Shown here piece by piece: positions 29,723 through 39,913 of a stretch of 64,000 nt of DNA. How positions within the stretch are numbered: position 1 is the first letter of the stretch; the number at the start of each line of letters is the position of its first letter. The translations under genes were made by a program, and so were the position numbers. Under the pieces are notes generated by a model. It saw only the letters and a list, made by a program, of their open reading frames with translations. It did no database searches and was not told the origin of the DNA. The DNA is taken from NCBI RefSeq assembly GCF_014197435.1, contig NZ_JACIFP010000001.1, positions 3,224,001 to 3,288,000 on the forward strand. Reading direction: 5' to 3'. The DNA comes from Gordonia humi. Lineage in GTDB: Bacteria > Actinomycetota > Actinomycetes > Mycobacteriales > Mycobacteriaceae.

Positions 29723-31117
29723 TCACCCTTCTGTCGGCGCGCCGACGTCTGGTGTCGTCCGAGGATCTGTGACATCGGGCTCCTCACCCACGGCGGCGCG
29801 CCGGTACTCCCTCGAGACCTCCCGGTACACCGGTGTGGTGGCGGCCAGCGCCGCGGCGGCGACGGTGACGGCTCCGGCGATCGCGAAGATCAGGGCCAGC
29901 CCGCGTGCCGGACCGGACCCGAAGACCGGTTCGATCGCTGCGGCGCCGTCGCCGTCGGCCCACGGGATCACGATGTGCTCGGCGATCGGCGCGACGACGA
30001 ACGCGGTGACCGGGGCGGCCGCGGCTTCGAAGGCACCCGCGAATCCGAACACCCGCCCCTGCTGGGGCAACGGCACGACCCGCTGGATCACAGTCTGTTC
30101 GGCGGCCTCGACGGCGGGGATCACCAGCATGAACAGCCACACACAGGCGATCAGCAGCCACGGCCACGCCCGAATGCCGATCACCGCGCCGAGCACCCCG
30201 GTGATCGCGACCGCGACGAGCATGGTGCGCAGCGGGTTCGCACCGAGTCCGAATCGGGCGATCAGACCGCCGCCGACCATGAAGCCGGTGGCTCCGATCG
30301 CGAACACGACTCCCCACATCTGGACCGAGAACAGCTCGAGACCGTACGGATCGAGCAACGCCATGTGTACGCCGCCGACGAAGTTGTTGAACGTGGAGAA
30401 CACGATCAGCGCGAACAGTCCGGGCACCAGATGCACGGCCCGGATCGAACCACGCAGATCGAAGGCGCCCACCGCGTCGGACGCGGCGGGCGCGGTCTCC
30501 TCCGGCAGCCGGACGAGCAGGATGTGGACCAGTCCGGCGGCGACCAGGACGAGAGCGATGACGATCGTCGCGCCCATCCCGAAGAATCCGACGGAGAGTC
30601 CGGAGAAGACGCTGGTCACCAGGAACGAGACGCCCTGCACGGCGCCGACCCATCCGTTGGCGTTGGCCCGGCGGTCGGGATCGATCAGGATCGTGACGGT
30701 GGTCGCGAGCGCCACCGCGCGCATGTTCTCCACGACGGCGCCCGCCAGCACGATCACCGCGAACAGCCACAGCCACGGTGACGACAGCGACCCCGAGGCG
30801 TCGTCGGGCATGACCGCGAAGACCACCGCCGCGAGACCGAACATGGCGAAGGTGAACACGGCCGAACCGCGCATCACGGCGAGCTTCCGGAAACGGTCGA
30901 CGAGAGTCCCGAAGCCGATGCTCGACACGGCGATCAACAGCATGTAGCCGCCGCCGATCACTCCGGTCGCGATCACGTTCCGGGTCTGCAGGTACAGCCA
31001 GAACGTCAGCGCGAACCAGAGATAGCTGGTCGTCAGACCGGCGACCGCCGTGTTGACCAGGATGTGGGCGAACGTGCGGTCGCGTTCACGGGCTGATCGT
31101 CCGTGCGGATCACTCAT
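29723..31117 (-). CDS. MFS transporter (exporter-like)
   Basis: 464 residues with about 12 hydrophobic helices. The cytoplasmic loop between helices 2 and 3 reads GTLVDRFRKLAVMRG, the MFS motif A position. A charged linker lies near residue 225 (RLPEETAPAASDA). It belongs to the exporter-like MFS group related to macrolide/permease families; the substrate is unknown. ATG 31117 is preceded by TATCGT at 31125-31130 (minus strand) with a 7-nt gap, so it is probably leaderless. The stop lies inside the 3' end of the disrupted DUF503 gene on the other strand. Confidence 0.85.
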   Translation of the reverse strand: MSDPHGRSARERDRTFAHILVNTAVAGLTTSYLWFALTFWLYLQTRNVIATGVIGGGYMLLIAVSSIGFGTLVDRFRKLAVMRGSAVFTFAMFGLAAVVFAVMPDDASGSLSSPWLWLFAVIVLAGAVVENMRAVALATTVTILIDPDRRANANGWVGAVQGVSFLVTSVFSGLSVGFFGMGATIVIALVLVAAGLVHILLVRLPEETAPAASDAVGAFDLRGSIRAVHLVPGLFALIVFSTFNNFVGGVHMALLDPYGLELFSVQMWGVVFAIGATGFMVGGGLIARFGLGANPLRTMLVAVAITGVLGAVIGIRAWPWLLIACVWLFMLVIPAVEAAEQTVIQRVVPLPQQGRVFGFAGAFEAAAAPVTAFVVAPIAEHIVIPWADGDGAAAIEPVFGSGPARGLALIFAIAGAVTVAAAALAATTPVYREVSREYRRAAVGEEPDVTDPRTTPDVGAPTEG

Positions 31118-31124
31118 GTCGGCG

Positions 31125-31130
31125 ACGATA
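31125..31130 (-). promoter_or_regulatory. -10 box of leaderless MFS gene
   Basis: TATCGT on the minus strand, 7 nt before the ATG at 31117. Confidence 0.45.
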
Positions 31131-31209
31131 GACCGGGCGCGTCAGCGCGTCGACCGGTTTTCGGTCCGGTCGGCGCTGTCAGCGGTGGAGCGCTCGGTTC
31201 GGCACTCTC

Positions 31210-33603
<2,394 letters not shown>

Positions 33604-33610
33604 CGCATGC

Positions 33611-33616
33611 AGGCTA
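33611..33616 (-). promoter_or_regulatory. -10 box of leaderless tex
   Basis: TAGCCT on the minus strand, 7 nt before the GTG at 33603. Confidence 0.45.
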
Positions 33617-33658
33617 CCGAACCCGAGCCGGGCACTCGCGGCCGCCACAGCGCGCCGG

Positions 33659-34924
33659 TCAGGGCACGACCGTGTCCGACTCGCCGACCTCCTCGGACGC
33701 CGCCGACGACGATGTCGACTCCTCGCCCCGTCGTCGCACCAGGACGGCGACCGCGGCCAGGACCAGTGCGATGGTCGCGATCTGCAGGATCGCGCCGCCG
33801 ACCATCGGGGCACGTGCTCCGAAATGGGAGGCCAGCAGGCCGAGCAGCGGCGAGCCGATCGGCGTCCCGCCCATCAGCAGGGTCATGTAGAGCGCCATCA
33901 CACGGCCCCGGACCCGGCTGTCGACGTTGGTCTGGACGTACATGTTCGCCGCGGTGAGCGTCATGAGCGCGGACAGGCCGAGGATCGGCAGGACGATCGC
34001 GTAGACGACCACCGTCGGCGCCAGGCCGGAGACCCCGAGCAGCACCGCGAACATCGAGGCCGCCCCGACGACGAACTTGAGGCCGGGCGCCTTCTTTCGG
34101 CGGGCCGCCAGGAGCGCTCCCACGAGCGAACCGATGCCCATCACCGAGCCGAGCACGCCGTACATGCTCGCACCCACCTGGAACTCCGTCCGTGCCATCA
34201 GCGCGTTGGTCATCTGGAAGTTCATCCCCCAGGTGCCGATGGCGAACGCCACGCCGAGCGCGATGAGCAGATCAGGTCTGCCGCCGACGTATCGGAATCC
34301 CTCGCGCAGCTGCCCCTTGGCGCGCGCGACGGGCTCGCTGCGGACCAGTCTGGATTCGTCGAGCAGCAGCAGCCCGATCAGGAAGGCGAGGTAACTGACA
34401 CCGTTGGTCAGGATGGCCCATCCGCTGCCGAAGGCGCCGATGATCAGGCCGCCGATACCGGGTCCGATGAGGCGAGCGGCGTTGAACGCCGAACTGTTGA
34501 GTCCGATCGCGTTCGTGAGTCGGTCGGTGCCGACCATCTCCGAGACGAACGACTGCCGGGCCGGAGCGTCCAGCGCGGTGCCGATGCCGAAGACGAAGGC
34601 CAGGACGTACACGAGATTCGTGGTGGCGACCCCGGTCACCGCCAGGGCGCCGAGGATCAGTGAGGAGATCGCCATCCACGACTGGGTGAACATCAGCAGT
34701 CTGCGCTTGTCGAAGCGGTCGGCGAACAGCCCGCCGACCGGCGACAGGAGCAGCGCCGGAAGGAACTGGAGCGCGGTCGTGACGCCGACGGCCACCGACG
34801 AGTTGTCCGAGAGCTGAAGCACCAGCCAGTCCTGCGCGCCGCGCTGAACCCAGGTGCCGATGTTGGAGACGAGCGCGCCGGTCACGTAGATGCGGAAGTT
34901 GGGTACGGCGAGGGAGGCGAACAT
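33659..34924 (-). CDS. MFS transporter (DHA1-type exporter)
   Basis: 421 residues, about 12 helices. The start MFASLAVPNFRIYVTGALVS and the blocks GTWVQRGAQDWLVLQLS, GGLFADRFDKRR (motif A) and LGIGTALDAPARQSFVSEMV-like region are those of a large actinobacterial exporter family of unknown substrate. ATG 34924 has AGGA with a 6-nt gap; a GTG at 34951 is an alternative. A 22-bp near-perfect dyad lies 85 bp upstream, between this gene and the divergent dehydrogenase, so its transcription is likely controlled by a TetR- or MarR-type repressor that is not adjacent. Confidence 0.86.
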   Translation of the reverse strand: MFASLAVPNFRIYVTGALVSNIGTWVQRGAQDWLVLQLSDNSSVAVGVTTALQFLPALLLSPVGGLFADRFDKRRLLMFTQSWMAISSLILGALAVTGVATTNLVYVLAFVFGIGTALDAPARQSFVSEMVGTDRLTNAIGLNSSAFNAARLIGPGIGGLIIGAFGSGWAILTNGVSYLAFLIGLLLLDESRLVRSEPVARAKGQLREGFRYVGGRPDLLIALGVAFAIGTWGMNFQMTNALMARTEFQVGASMYGVLGSVMGIGSLVGALLAARRKKAPGLKFVVGAASMFAVLLGVSGLAPTVVVYAIVLPILGLSALMTLTAANMYVQTNVDSRVRGRVMALYMTLLMGGTPIGSPLLGLLASHFGARAPMVGGAILQIATIALVLAAVAVLVRRRGEESTSSSAASEEVGESDTVVP

Positions 34925-35009
34925 CGTGGGTCCTGATCGCTGCCTCGTCACCGTCAACGCACTCCTCACCTCACCGGCGATCGAGCGCGTCGCCGGTCCA
35001 CCGTCGCAA

Positions 35010-35031
35010 TTAGTCAGTCCAGACTGTCTAA
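35010..35031. promoter_or_regulatory. 22-bp operator-like dyad between MFS and alcohol dehydrogenase genes
   Basis: The half-sites TTAGTCAGTC and GACTGTCTAA surround a central CA. Only one of ten positions breaks the symmetry. It lies in the 173-bp divergent region and resembles sites of TetR-type repressors. It is AT-richer than its flanks. Confidence 0.6.
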
Positions 35032-35085
35032 CGTACTCGGTCCGACGGTTGTTCCGCGTACCGACAGGCCGTCGGATCCGGCGTA

Positions 35086-35091
35086 TACGCT
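35086..35091 (+). promoter_or_regulatory. -10 box of leaderless alcohol dehydrogenase gene
   Basis: TACGCT, preceded by TA to give GTATACGCT, 6 nt before the ATG at 35098. Confidence 0.5.
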
Positions 35092-35097
35092 GATCAC

Positions 35098-36126
35098 ATG
35101 CGCGCTGTGATGATGCACTCACCGGGGAACGTGTCCGTCGTCGATCGGGACGACCCGATCATCGAACAGCAGACCGATGCGATCATCCGCGTGGCCGCCA
35201 CGTGCATCTGCGGTTCGGACCTGTGGCCCTACCGCGGCGCGAACGACGTCCACGACGCCCACATGGGACACGAGTACGTCGGGTACGTCGAGGAGGTCGG
35301 CTCGCAGGTCTCGTCCGTACGACCGGGACAGTTCGTCGTCGGCTCGTTCATGGCGTCGGACAACACCTGCGAGGTCTGCCGCGCCGGTTACCAGTCGGGC
35401 TGTGTGCACGTGCAGGGCATGGGCGGTATCGGCACGCAGGCGCAGTATGCGCGGATCCCGCTGGCCGACGGGACGCTCGTAGCGTGTCCCGAGACGCCCG
35501 ACGCCGACCTCGTCCCGTCGTATCTGGCCGCCTCCGACGTCCTCGGCACCGGATGGTTCGCCGCCGTGGCCGCGCAGGTCGGCCCCGGCGACACTGTCGC
35601 GGTGGTCGGCGACGGCGCCGTCGGCCTCATGGGTGTTCTCGCCGCGCGCGAGCTCGGCGCGGAGCGGATCATCGCGATGAGTCGGCACGCCGACCGGCAG
35701 GCGCTGGCCGTCGAGTTCGGCGCCACCGACGTCATCGAGACTCGCGGCGACGAGGGAGTCGCCGCGATCACGGAGATGACGAACGGACTCGGCGCGCACG
35801 CGGTGATCGAGGCGGTCGGCACCCAGGAGTCGATGATGCAGGCGATCGGATCGACTCGGGCCGGCGGGCACATCGGATTCGTCGGCGTCTCACACGGCCA
35901 GGAGATCCCCGGAAACCGGCTGTTCCGGTCGCTGGTGCACTTGCACGGCGGCCCCGCCCCGGTGCGCCGGTTCCTCCCGGATCTGATGGACCGGATCGCC
36001 TCGCGCAGCATCGATCCCGGCAGAGTGTTCGACCGGACACTCCCGTTGGAGCAGGCGGCCGACGGCTACCGCGCGATGGACACGCGAGAGGCGATCAAAG
36101 TGCTGCTGGAGCCGTTCGCCGGATAG
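35098..36126 (+). CDS. zinc-dependent alcohol dehydrogenase family protein
   Basis: 342 residues, medium-chain dehydrogenase/reductase. The catalytic zinc ligands are in TCICGSDLWPY (Cys38) and MGHEYVG (His near 58). The structural-zinc loop is shortened, NTCEVCRAGYQSGC, with three rather than four Cys; this variant is shared by a subgroup of bacterial MDR enzymes. The Rossmann motif VGDGAVGLMGVLAARELGA (about 168-186) binds NAD(P). The substrate is unknown; members act on alcohols or sugar alcohols. The 3' end overlaps the convergent ABC ATPase by 32 bp. Confidence 0.88.
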   Translation: MRAVMMHSPGNVSVVDRDDPIIEQQTDAIIRVAATCICGSDLWPYRGANDVHDAHMGHEYVGYVEEVGSQVSSVRPGQFVVGSFMASDNTCEVCRAGYQSGCVHVQGMGGIGTQAQYARIPLADGTLVACPETPDADLVPSYLAASDVLGTGWFAAVAAQVGPGDTVAVVGDGAVGLMGVLAARELGAERIIAMSRHADRQALAVEFGATDVIETRGDEGVAAITEMTNGLGAHAVIEAVGTQESMMQAIGSTRAGGHIGFVGVSHGQEIPGNRLFRSLVHLHGGPAPVRRFLPDLMDRIASRSIDPGRVFDRTLPLEQAADGYRAMDTREAIKVLLEPFAG

Positions 36127-36898
36127 CGCGGGCACTCCATCGCCGGCCCTCGTGATCGACGGCGATCGGATGCTCGAACGCCTGGCTGATCACGTCGGTC
36201 GTGATCACGTCGTCCACCGGACCGGCGGCCACGACGTCGCCGTGGGCGATGACCATCGCATGGCTGGTGGTCTCGGGCAGTTCCTCCAGATGGTGTGTCA
36301 CCAGGATCGACGCGACCTCGGGCGAGGTGTGGGCGAGCGAGTCGACGGTCTCGAGCAACTGTTCGCGCGCGGCGACGTCCAGGCCGGTGGTCGGCTCGTC
36401 GAGCAGCAGCAGATCGGGCTCGGGCGCCAGGGCACGGGCGACGAGCGCCCGTCCGCGCTCGCCCTGGGACATGTTCGGCCAGAGGAAGGTCTCCCGGTCG
36501 GCGAGTCCGACCTCGGCGATGGCGGCCCGCGCTCGGGCGACCTGCCCGGCGGTCGGCTCCCATCGCATCGCGGCGTCGATCGTACCGGTGAATCCGGTCA
36601 GGACCACCTCCAGCACCGACAGCGGAGAGCGCAGCGGATGCCGTGGATTGACGTGGCCGATGTGGCGCCGGAGTTCGGCCATGTCGACGCGTCCCAGGCG
36701 CTTGCCGAGCACCTCGACCGTCCCGGACGTCGGATGACTCTGTGCCGCACAGAATCCCACGATCGTCGTCTTGCCCGCTCCGTTCGGTCCGAGTAGTGCC
36801 CAGTGCTCGCCGGCACGCACTGTCAGATCGATGCCGTGCAGGATCTCCCGTCCGCTGCGCCGGAACGTGACGGCGTCGAGCGCCAGGACGTCTGTCAT
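36095..36898 (-). CDS. orphan ABC transporter ATP-binding protein, Rv3041c-like
   Basis: 267 residues, one nucleotide-binding domain: Walker A LLGPNGAGKTT (about 36-46), signature MSQGERGRALVARAL, Walker B LLLLDEPTTGLD and switch His in LVTHHLEELPE. No permease gene adjoins, so it either serves a distant permease or acts alone like ModF/ABC-F-type soluble ATPases. GGAGACC precedes ATG 36898 (spacing about 6), and the start overlaps the GntR stop as ATGA, so both are made from one transcript. The regulator link suggests metabolite-controlled uptake or export. Confidence 0.87.
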   Translation of the reverse strand: MTDVLALDAVTFRRSGREILHGIDLTVRAGEHWALLGPNGAGKTTIVGFCAAQSHPTSGTVEVLGKRLGRVDMAELRRHIGHVNPRHPLRSPLSVLEVVLTGFTGTIDAAMRWEPTAGQVARARAAIAEVGLADRETFLWPNMSQGERGRALVARALAPEPDLLLLDEPTTGLDVAAREQLLETVDSLAHTSPEVASILVTHHLEELPETTSHAMVIAHGDVVAAGPVDDVITTDVISQAFEHPIAVDHEGRRWSARAIRRTAPAAL

Positions 36899-37569
36899 TT
36901 CAAGGTCTCCTTCATGGCGGTCAGATGACCGCGACTGCATTGTGCGGCGTCCGCGGATCGGCGATCGGCGATCGCCTCCGTCAGGGCGGTGTGTGCATCG
37001 CGATCAGCGGTGTCATGGTACTCCCCGGTCATCGCGAGCATGTCGACCATGGCCTCGCGCACCCGCGGGGTCGACAGGTCGAACATGTCGGTGAGCAGAT
37101 CGTTGCCCGCGGCCACGACGACGGCTCGGTGGAAGTCCAGATCCGCGTCGACGTACGACGCCGCCGACACCGACGACGCCGCCGACCGATCGGCCAGCGC
37201 CTTCCGGATCGCACGCAGGTGAGCAGGCGTTCGACGCTGCGCCGCCAGAGCCGCCGCCTCGGTCTCGACCGCGATGCGGGCTTCGATCACCGACGCGATC
37301 GACGCTCGGCTCATGAGCGCGACCCGGTCGGTCGGCGCGTCCAGGGCCGCGACGAATACGCCCGCCCCCTGGCGCGTGGTCAGGACTCCGCGCCCCGCGA
37401 GCTGCCGGATCGCCTCGCGGACAGTCGATCTGCCCACACCGAGCTGAGGAGCGAGCGTCGTCTCACCGGGCAGTTTGGCGCCCAGCCGCCACTCCCCCGC
37501 ACGGATGCGATCGAGCAGCAGCTGGGCCGCCTGATCTGCCAGCGGCGTCCGCTGAACCCGTTGCGCCAT
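36895..37569 (-). CDS. FadR-subfamily GntR transcriptional regulator
   Basis: 224 residues. The winged helix is at about 8-75 (LLLDRIRAGEWRLGAKLPGE, LGVGRSTVREAIRQLAGRGVLTTRQGAGVFV). The all-helical FCD ligand-binding domain follows, with DADLDFHRAVVVAAGNDLL and HTALTEAIADRRSADA holding the metal-binding Asp/His positions. FCD proteins usually sense organic acids. It is divergent from leuA with only 49 bp between its ATG and the leader-peptide ATG, and direct repeats ACTTGT at 37586 and 37598 may be its operator. Confidence 0.9.
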   Translation of the reverse strand: MAQRVQRTPLADQAAQLLLDRIRAGEWRLGAKLPGETTLAPQLGVGRSTVREAIRQLAGRGVLTTRQGAGVFVAALDAPTDRVALMSRASIASVIEARIAVETEAAALAAQRRTPAHLRAIRKALADRSAASSVSAASYVDADLDFHRAVVVAAGNDLLTDMFDLSTPRVREAMVDMLAMTGEYHDTADRDAHTALTEAIADRRSADAAQCSRGHLTAMKETLK

Positions 37570-37603
37570 GCTCCCGCACCCCTCTACTTGTCTGAGAACT
37601 TGT

Positions 37604-37616
37604 GCTAGATTCTAGC
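37604..37616. promoter_or_regulatory. shared divergent -10 palindrome (gntR / leu leader)
   Basis: GCTAGATTCTAGC is a perfect dyad about a central T. Its + strand reading gives -10 TAGATT at 37607-37612, 6 nt before the leader-peptide ATG; its minus reading gives TAGAAT for gntR. No clear -35 is seen on either side. Confidence 0.55.
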
Positions 37617-37618
37617 CC

Positions 37619-37660
37619 ATGGCACACGATCTCCTTCTTCTTCGCCGCGGCGAGCGCTGA
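37619..37660 (+). CDS. leuA leader peptide ([13 protein letters not shown])
   Basis: A 13-codon frame starts at the predicted transcription start (leaderless) 119 bp upstream of leuA. Codons 5-8 are four consecutive leucines, CTC CTT CTT CTT; CTT is rare in this GC-rich genome, so ribosomes should be sensitive to charged tRNA-Leu. The Leu codons themselves (CTCCTTC, 37631-37637) are complementary to the leuA ribosome site GAAGGAG (37724-37730). Actinobacterial leuA leaders of this kind have been proposed from comparative work; no experiment is implied here. Confidence 0.85.
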   Translation: MAHDLLLLRRGER

Positions 37661-37730
37661 CCGATACGACCGGCAGCTCGCCGCGGGCCCCTCGTACGCC
37701 GGTCGCCTCAGTCAACGCCTCACGAAGGAG
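37645..37730 (+). promoter_or_regulatory. leuA leader RNA fold: pseudoknot-capable stems and sequesterable SD
   Basis: Stem A pairs 37645-37655 (end of the leader peptide) with 37676-37686, 11 bp. Stem B pairs CGACCGGC (37667-37674, in the loop of A) with GCCGGTCG (37698-37705, outside A), so A and B together form an H-type pseudoknot. The leuA Shine-Dalgarno GAAGGAG (37724-37730) can also pair with the leader's Leu codons. A ribosome stalled at those codons would block that pairing and open the leuA start. Confidence 0.7.
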
Positions 37731-37737
37731 CATCCCC

Positions 37738-39327
37738 GTGACCACACCGTGGAACCGCCAGCAGACCTCGACCATGCCGTCGCACAAGTACCGCGACGTC
37801 CACCGCCGAGTCGACGTCCCCCTGGTCGACCGGACCTGGCCGTCGAACACTATCGAGTCCGCACCCCTGTGGGTGCCGGTCGACCTGCGCGACGGCAACC
37901 AGGCCCTCCCCGAACCGATGGACCCGACACGCAAGCGCGCGTTCTTCGAGATGATGATCGAGATCGGCTACAAGGAGATCGAGGTCGGCTACCCGTCGGC
38001 CTCGTCGACCGACTTCGACTTCGTCCGTCTGCTCGCCGAACAGGATCTGGTGCCCGACGACGTCACCGTCGTCGTGTTCACCGCGGCCCGACGCGATCTG
38101 ATCGAGCGCACGGTCGCCTCGATCGACGGGATCGGCTGCGACGTCGTGATCCACCTGTACACGGCCACCGCTCCCGTCTGGCGCGATGTGGTCCTCGGCC
38201 GCGGCCGCGCCGAACTCCTGGAGCTGATCGCCTCGGGCGGACGCGACGTCCTCGAGTTCGCGGGCGACCTGCCGAACGTCCGATTCGAGTTCTCACCCGA
38301 GGTGTTCAACCTGACCGAGCCGGACTACGTGCTCGAGGTGTGCGACACGATGACCGCACTGTGGGACGCCTGCCCGGACCGCCCGGTGATCCTCAACCTG
38401 CCCGCGACCGTCGAGGTCGCGACGCCGAACGTCTACGCCGATCAGATCGAGTTGATGCATCGCAGTCTCGCGCGGCGCGACTCGGTGATCCTGTCGGTGC
38501 ATCCGCACAACGATCGCGGGACCGGGGTCGCCTGCGCCGAGCTGGCTGTCCTGGCCGGCGCTCAGCGCGTGGAGGGCTGCATCTTCGGAAACGGCGAGCG
38601 CACCGGCAACGTCGACATCGCGACCCTCGCACTGAACCTGCACGCACAGGGCGTCGACCCGATGATCGACTTCTCCGACATCGACCGGATCAGGCGGGTC
38701 GTGGAACACGCGAACGGCATCGATCTGCATCCGCGCCACCCGTATGTCGGCGATCTCGTGCACACCGCGTTCAGCGGTACGCACCAGGACGCCATCCGCA
38801 AGGGGTTCGCCGCCCGCCGCGACGGTCGGCGCGGACAGCCGTGGGAGGTCCCCTACCTGCCGATCGATCCGGCCGACATCGGCCGCACCTACGACGCCGT
38901 GATCCGGGTGAACTCGCAGTCGGGCAAGGGCGGCATCGGATATCTGCTCGAGACCGGCTACGGTGTCCGGCTGCCGAGACGGATGGAGATCGACTTCGCC
39001 CGCGTCGTCCAGGCGCACACCGACGCGCACGGATCCGAGGTCGACGCCGAGACCCTGTGGCGACTGTTCACCGAGAGCTATCTGCGCGACACGGACGGGT
39101 CCGAGTGCGGGGTCGAGATCGTCGAGACCCACCACAGTCCGTCGAGCGTGTCGAAGATCACCGGAGTGCTCGCGATCGTGGCGTGGGAGTCGCCCGATTC
39201 TCGGGGGTGGGCGTGCGGCGTCGGCGACTCCCCACGGTCCGCGGCGGTCGCGGCGCGGCGATCGGCGGGCGTACTCGCCGCCGAGAGTCAGGCGTCGTCG
39301 GCGAGCCGCTCGTACGCGTCGTTGTAG
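37738..39327 (+). CDS. leuA: 2-isopropylmalate synthase with shortened C-terminal domain
   Basis: 529 residues. LeuA condenses 2-oxoisovalerate with acetyl-CoA, the first step of leucine synthesis. The catalytic barrel has [14 protein letters not shown] (metal Asp50), the metal-binding [11 protein letters not shown] (His255, His257) and [14 protein letters not shown]. Linker subdomains run to about 450 ([16 protein letters not shown]). The usual leucine-binding regulatory domain (about 130 residues) is cut to about 79, keeping only a final [24 protein letters not shown] helix region. Feedback inhibition may thus be altered. GTG 37738 has AAGGAG 8 nt upstream. The 3' end overlaps the convergent marR gene by 40 bp. 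Confidence 0.92.
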   Translation: MTTPWNRQQTSTMPSHKYRDVHRRVDVPLVDRTWPSNTIESAPLWVPVDLRDGNQALPEPMDPTRKRAFFEMMIEIGYKEIEVGYPSASSTDFDFVRLLAEQDLVPDDVTVVVFTAARRDLIERTVASIDGIGCDVVIHLYTATAPVWRDVVLGRGRAELLELIASGGRDVLEFAGDLPNVRFEFSPEVFNLTEPDYVLEVCDTMTALWDACPDRPVILNLPATVEVATPNVYADQIELMHRSLARRDSVILSVHPHNDRGTGVACAELAVLAGAQRVEGCIFGNGERTGNVDIATLALNLHAQGVDPMIDFSDIDRIRRVVEHANGIDLHPRHPYVGDLVHTAFSGTHQDAIRKGFAARRDGRRGQPWEVPYLPIDPADIGRTYDAVIRVNSQSGKGGIGYLLETGYGVRLPRRMEIDFARVVQAHTDAHGSEVDAETLWRLFTESYLRDTDGSECGVEIVETHHSPSSVSKITGVLAIVAWESPDSRGWACGVGDSPRSAAVAARRSAGVLAAESQASSASRSYASL

Positions 39328-39743
39328 GCGCGCAACTCCCGCAACAGCCCCTCCGGGGTTCCGGGCGCGAGGTCGGCGAACACCGACTCGAGATGCCGGG
39401 CGCGACGGCGCCCGTCGTGCTCGTAGGCCGCCAGCCCGGCGTCGGTGGGTCGGTGCAGGCGGCTGACCTGGCCCGGAACCTCGTATCGCTCCACGTAGCC
39501 GTTCTTGATCGCGGCGTTGACCTGGCGATTGACCGTCGACTGCTCCAAGCACAGCTCCTCGGTCAACTCGCGCAGCGTGCGGGGGCGTCCGTCCTCGAAC
39601 AGCCACAGGATCGCGAATGCCGACGCCTCCAGGATCGCGCCGGAATCGACCTGATTCCGGCGGCGGCGCAGTCTCAGCAGTTCGTCGACCAGCCCCCGAT
39701 ACACCTCTGACGACCAGATCGAATCGCCCGCGTCCGACTGCAC
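39288..39743 (-). CDS. MarR-family transcriptional regulator
   Basis: 151 residues. The winged helix is at about 40-110: [45 protein letters not shown] and [13 protein letters not shown] (wing). It is divergent from the DHA2 exporter gene, the usual arrangement for a repressor and its exporter. The start is uncertain: GTG 39743 has AGGG 8 nt upstream and gives a normal MarR N-terminus; the frame is open to a GTG at 39797. The operator candidate lies at 39833-39844. Confidence 0.85.
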   Translation of the reverse strand: MQSDAGDSIWSSEVYRGLVDELLRLRRRRNQVDSGAILEASAFAILWLFEDGRPRTLRELTEELCLEQSTVNRQVNAAIKNGYVERYEVPGQVSRLHRPTDAGLAAYEHDGRRRARHLESVFADLAPGTPEGLLRELRAYNDAYERLADDA

Positions 39744-39819
39744 CTCGCCTGCCCTCTCCACGCCGCGATCGGCGCCGTCCTCCACCGGTCGGCGCACTCG
39801 TCGCCACGGCCGGATGATT

Positions 39820-39847
39820 TTGACTGTGCATCATACATATGTATCTT
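39820..39847 (+). promoter_or_regulatory. promoter and MarR-type operator of the DHA2 exporter gene
   Basis: -35 TTGACT (39820-39825), 16-nt spacer, -10 TATCTT (39842-39847). The perfect dyad ATACATATGTAT (39833-39844) fills the spacer and touches the -10. Repressor bound there would block polymerase. It is a rare AT-rich island in this region. Confidence 0.65.
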
Positions 39848-39913
39848 GCATACTCTAAAGTGCGTGCGGTCGAACGCGCGCTCCGTAGACAACCGTGAAG
39901 GAATCCTCCCCGA

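Larger units (their letters stand above)
28351..29772 (+). pseudogene. DUF503 (YlxP-like) gene split by an IS630-family insertion
   Basis: The first 18 nt (28351-28368, MWIGTL) lie left of the insertion sequence, and the rest (29494-29772) lies right of it. Removing the element and one copy of the TA duplication restores a continuous 98-residue frame beginning MWIGTLEFDFLLGDVHSLKEK and ending in SARRRLVSSEDL. This matches the start MWIGxLEFDxLLGDVHSLKxKRSVxRP and the AGIGVAVVSGD block of DUF503 proteins. DUF503 genes sit beside rbfA in many bacteria, but their function is poorly known. The 3' 50 bp overlap the convergent MFS gene. The remnant could be translated only from an internal GTG such as 29587. 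Confidence 0.9.
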
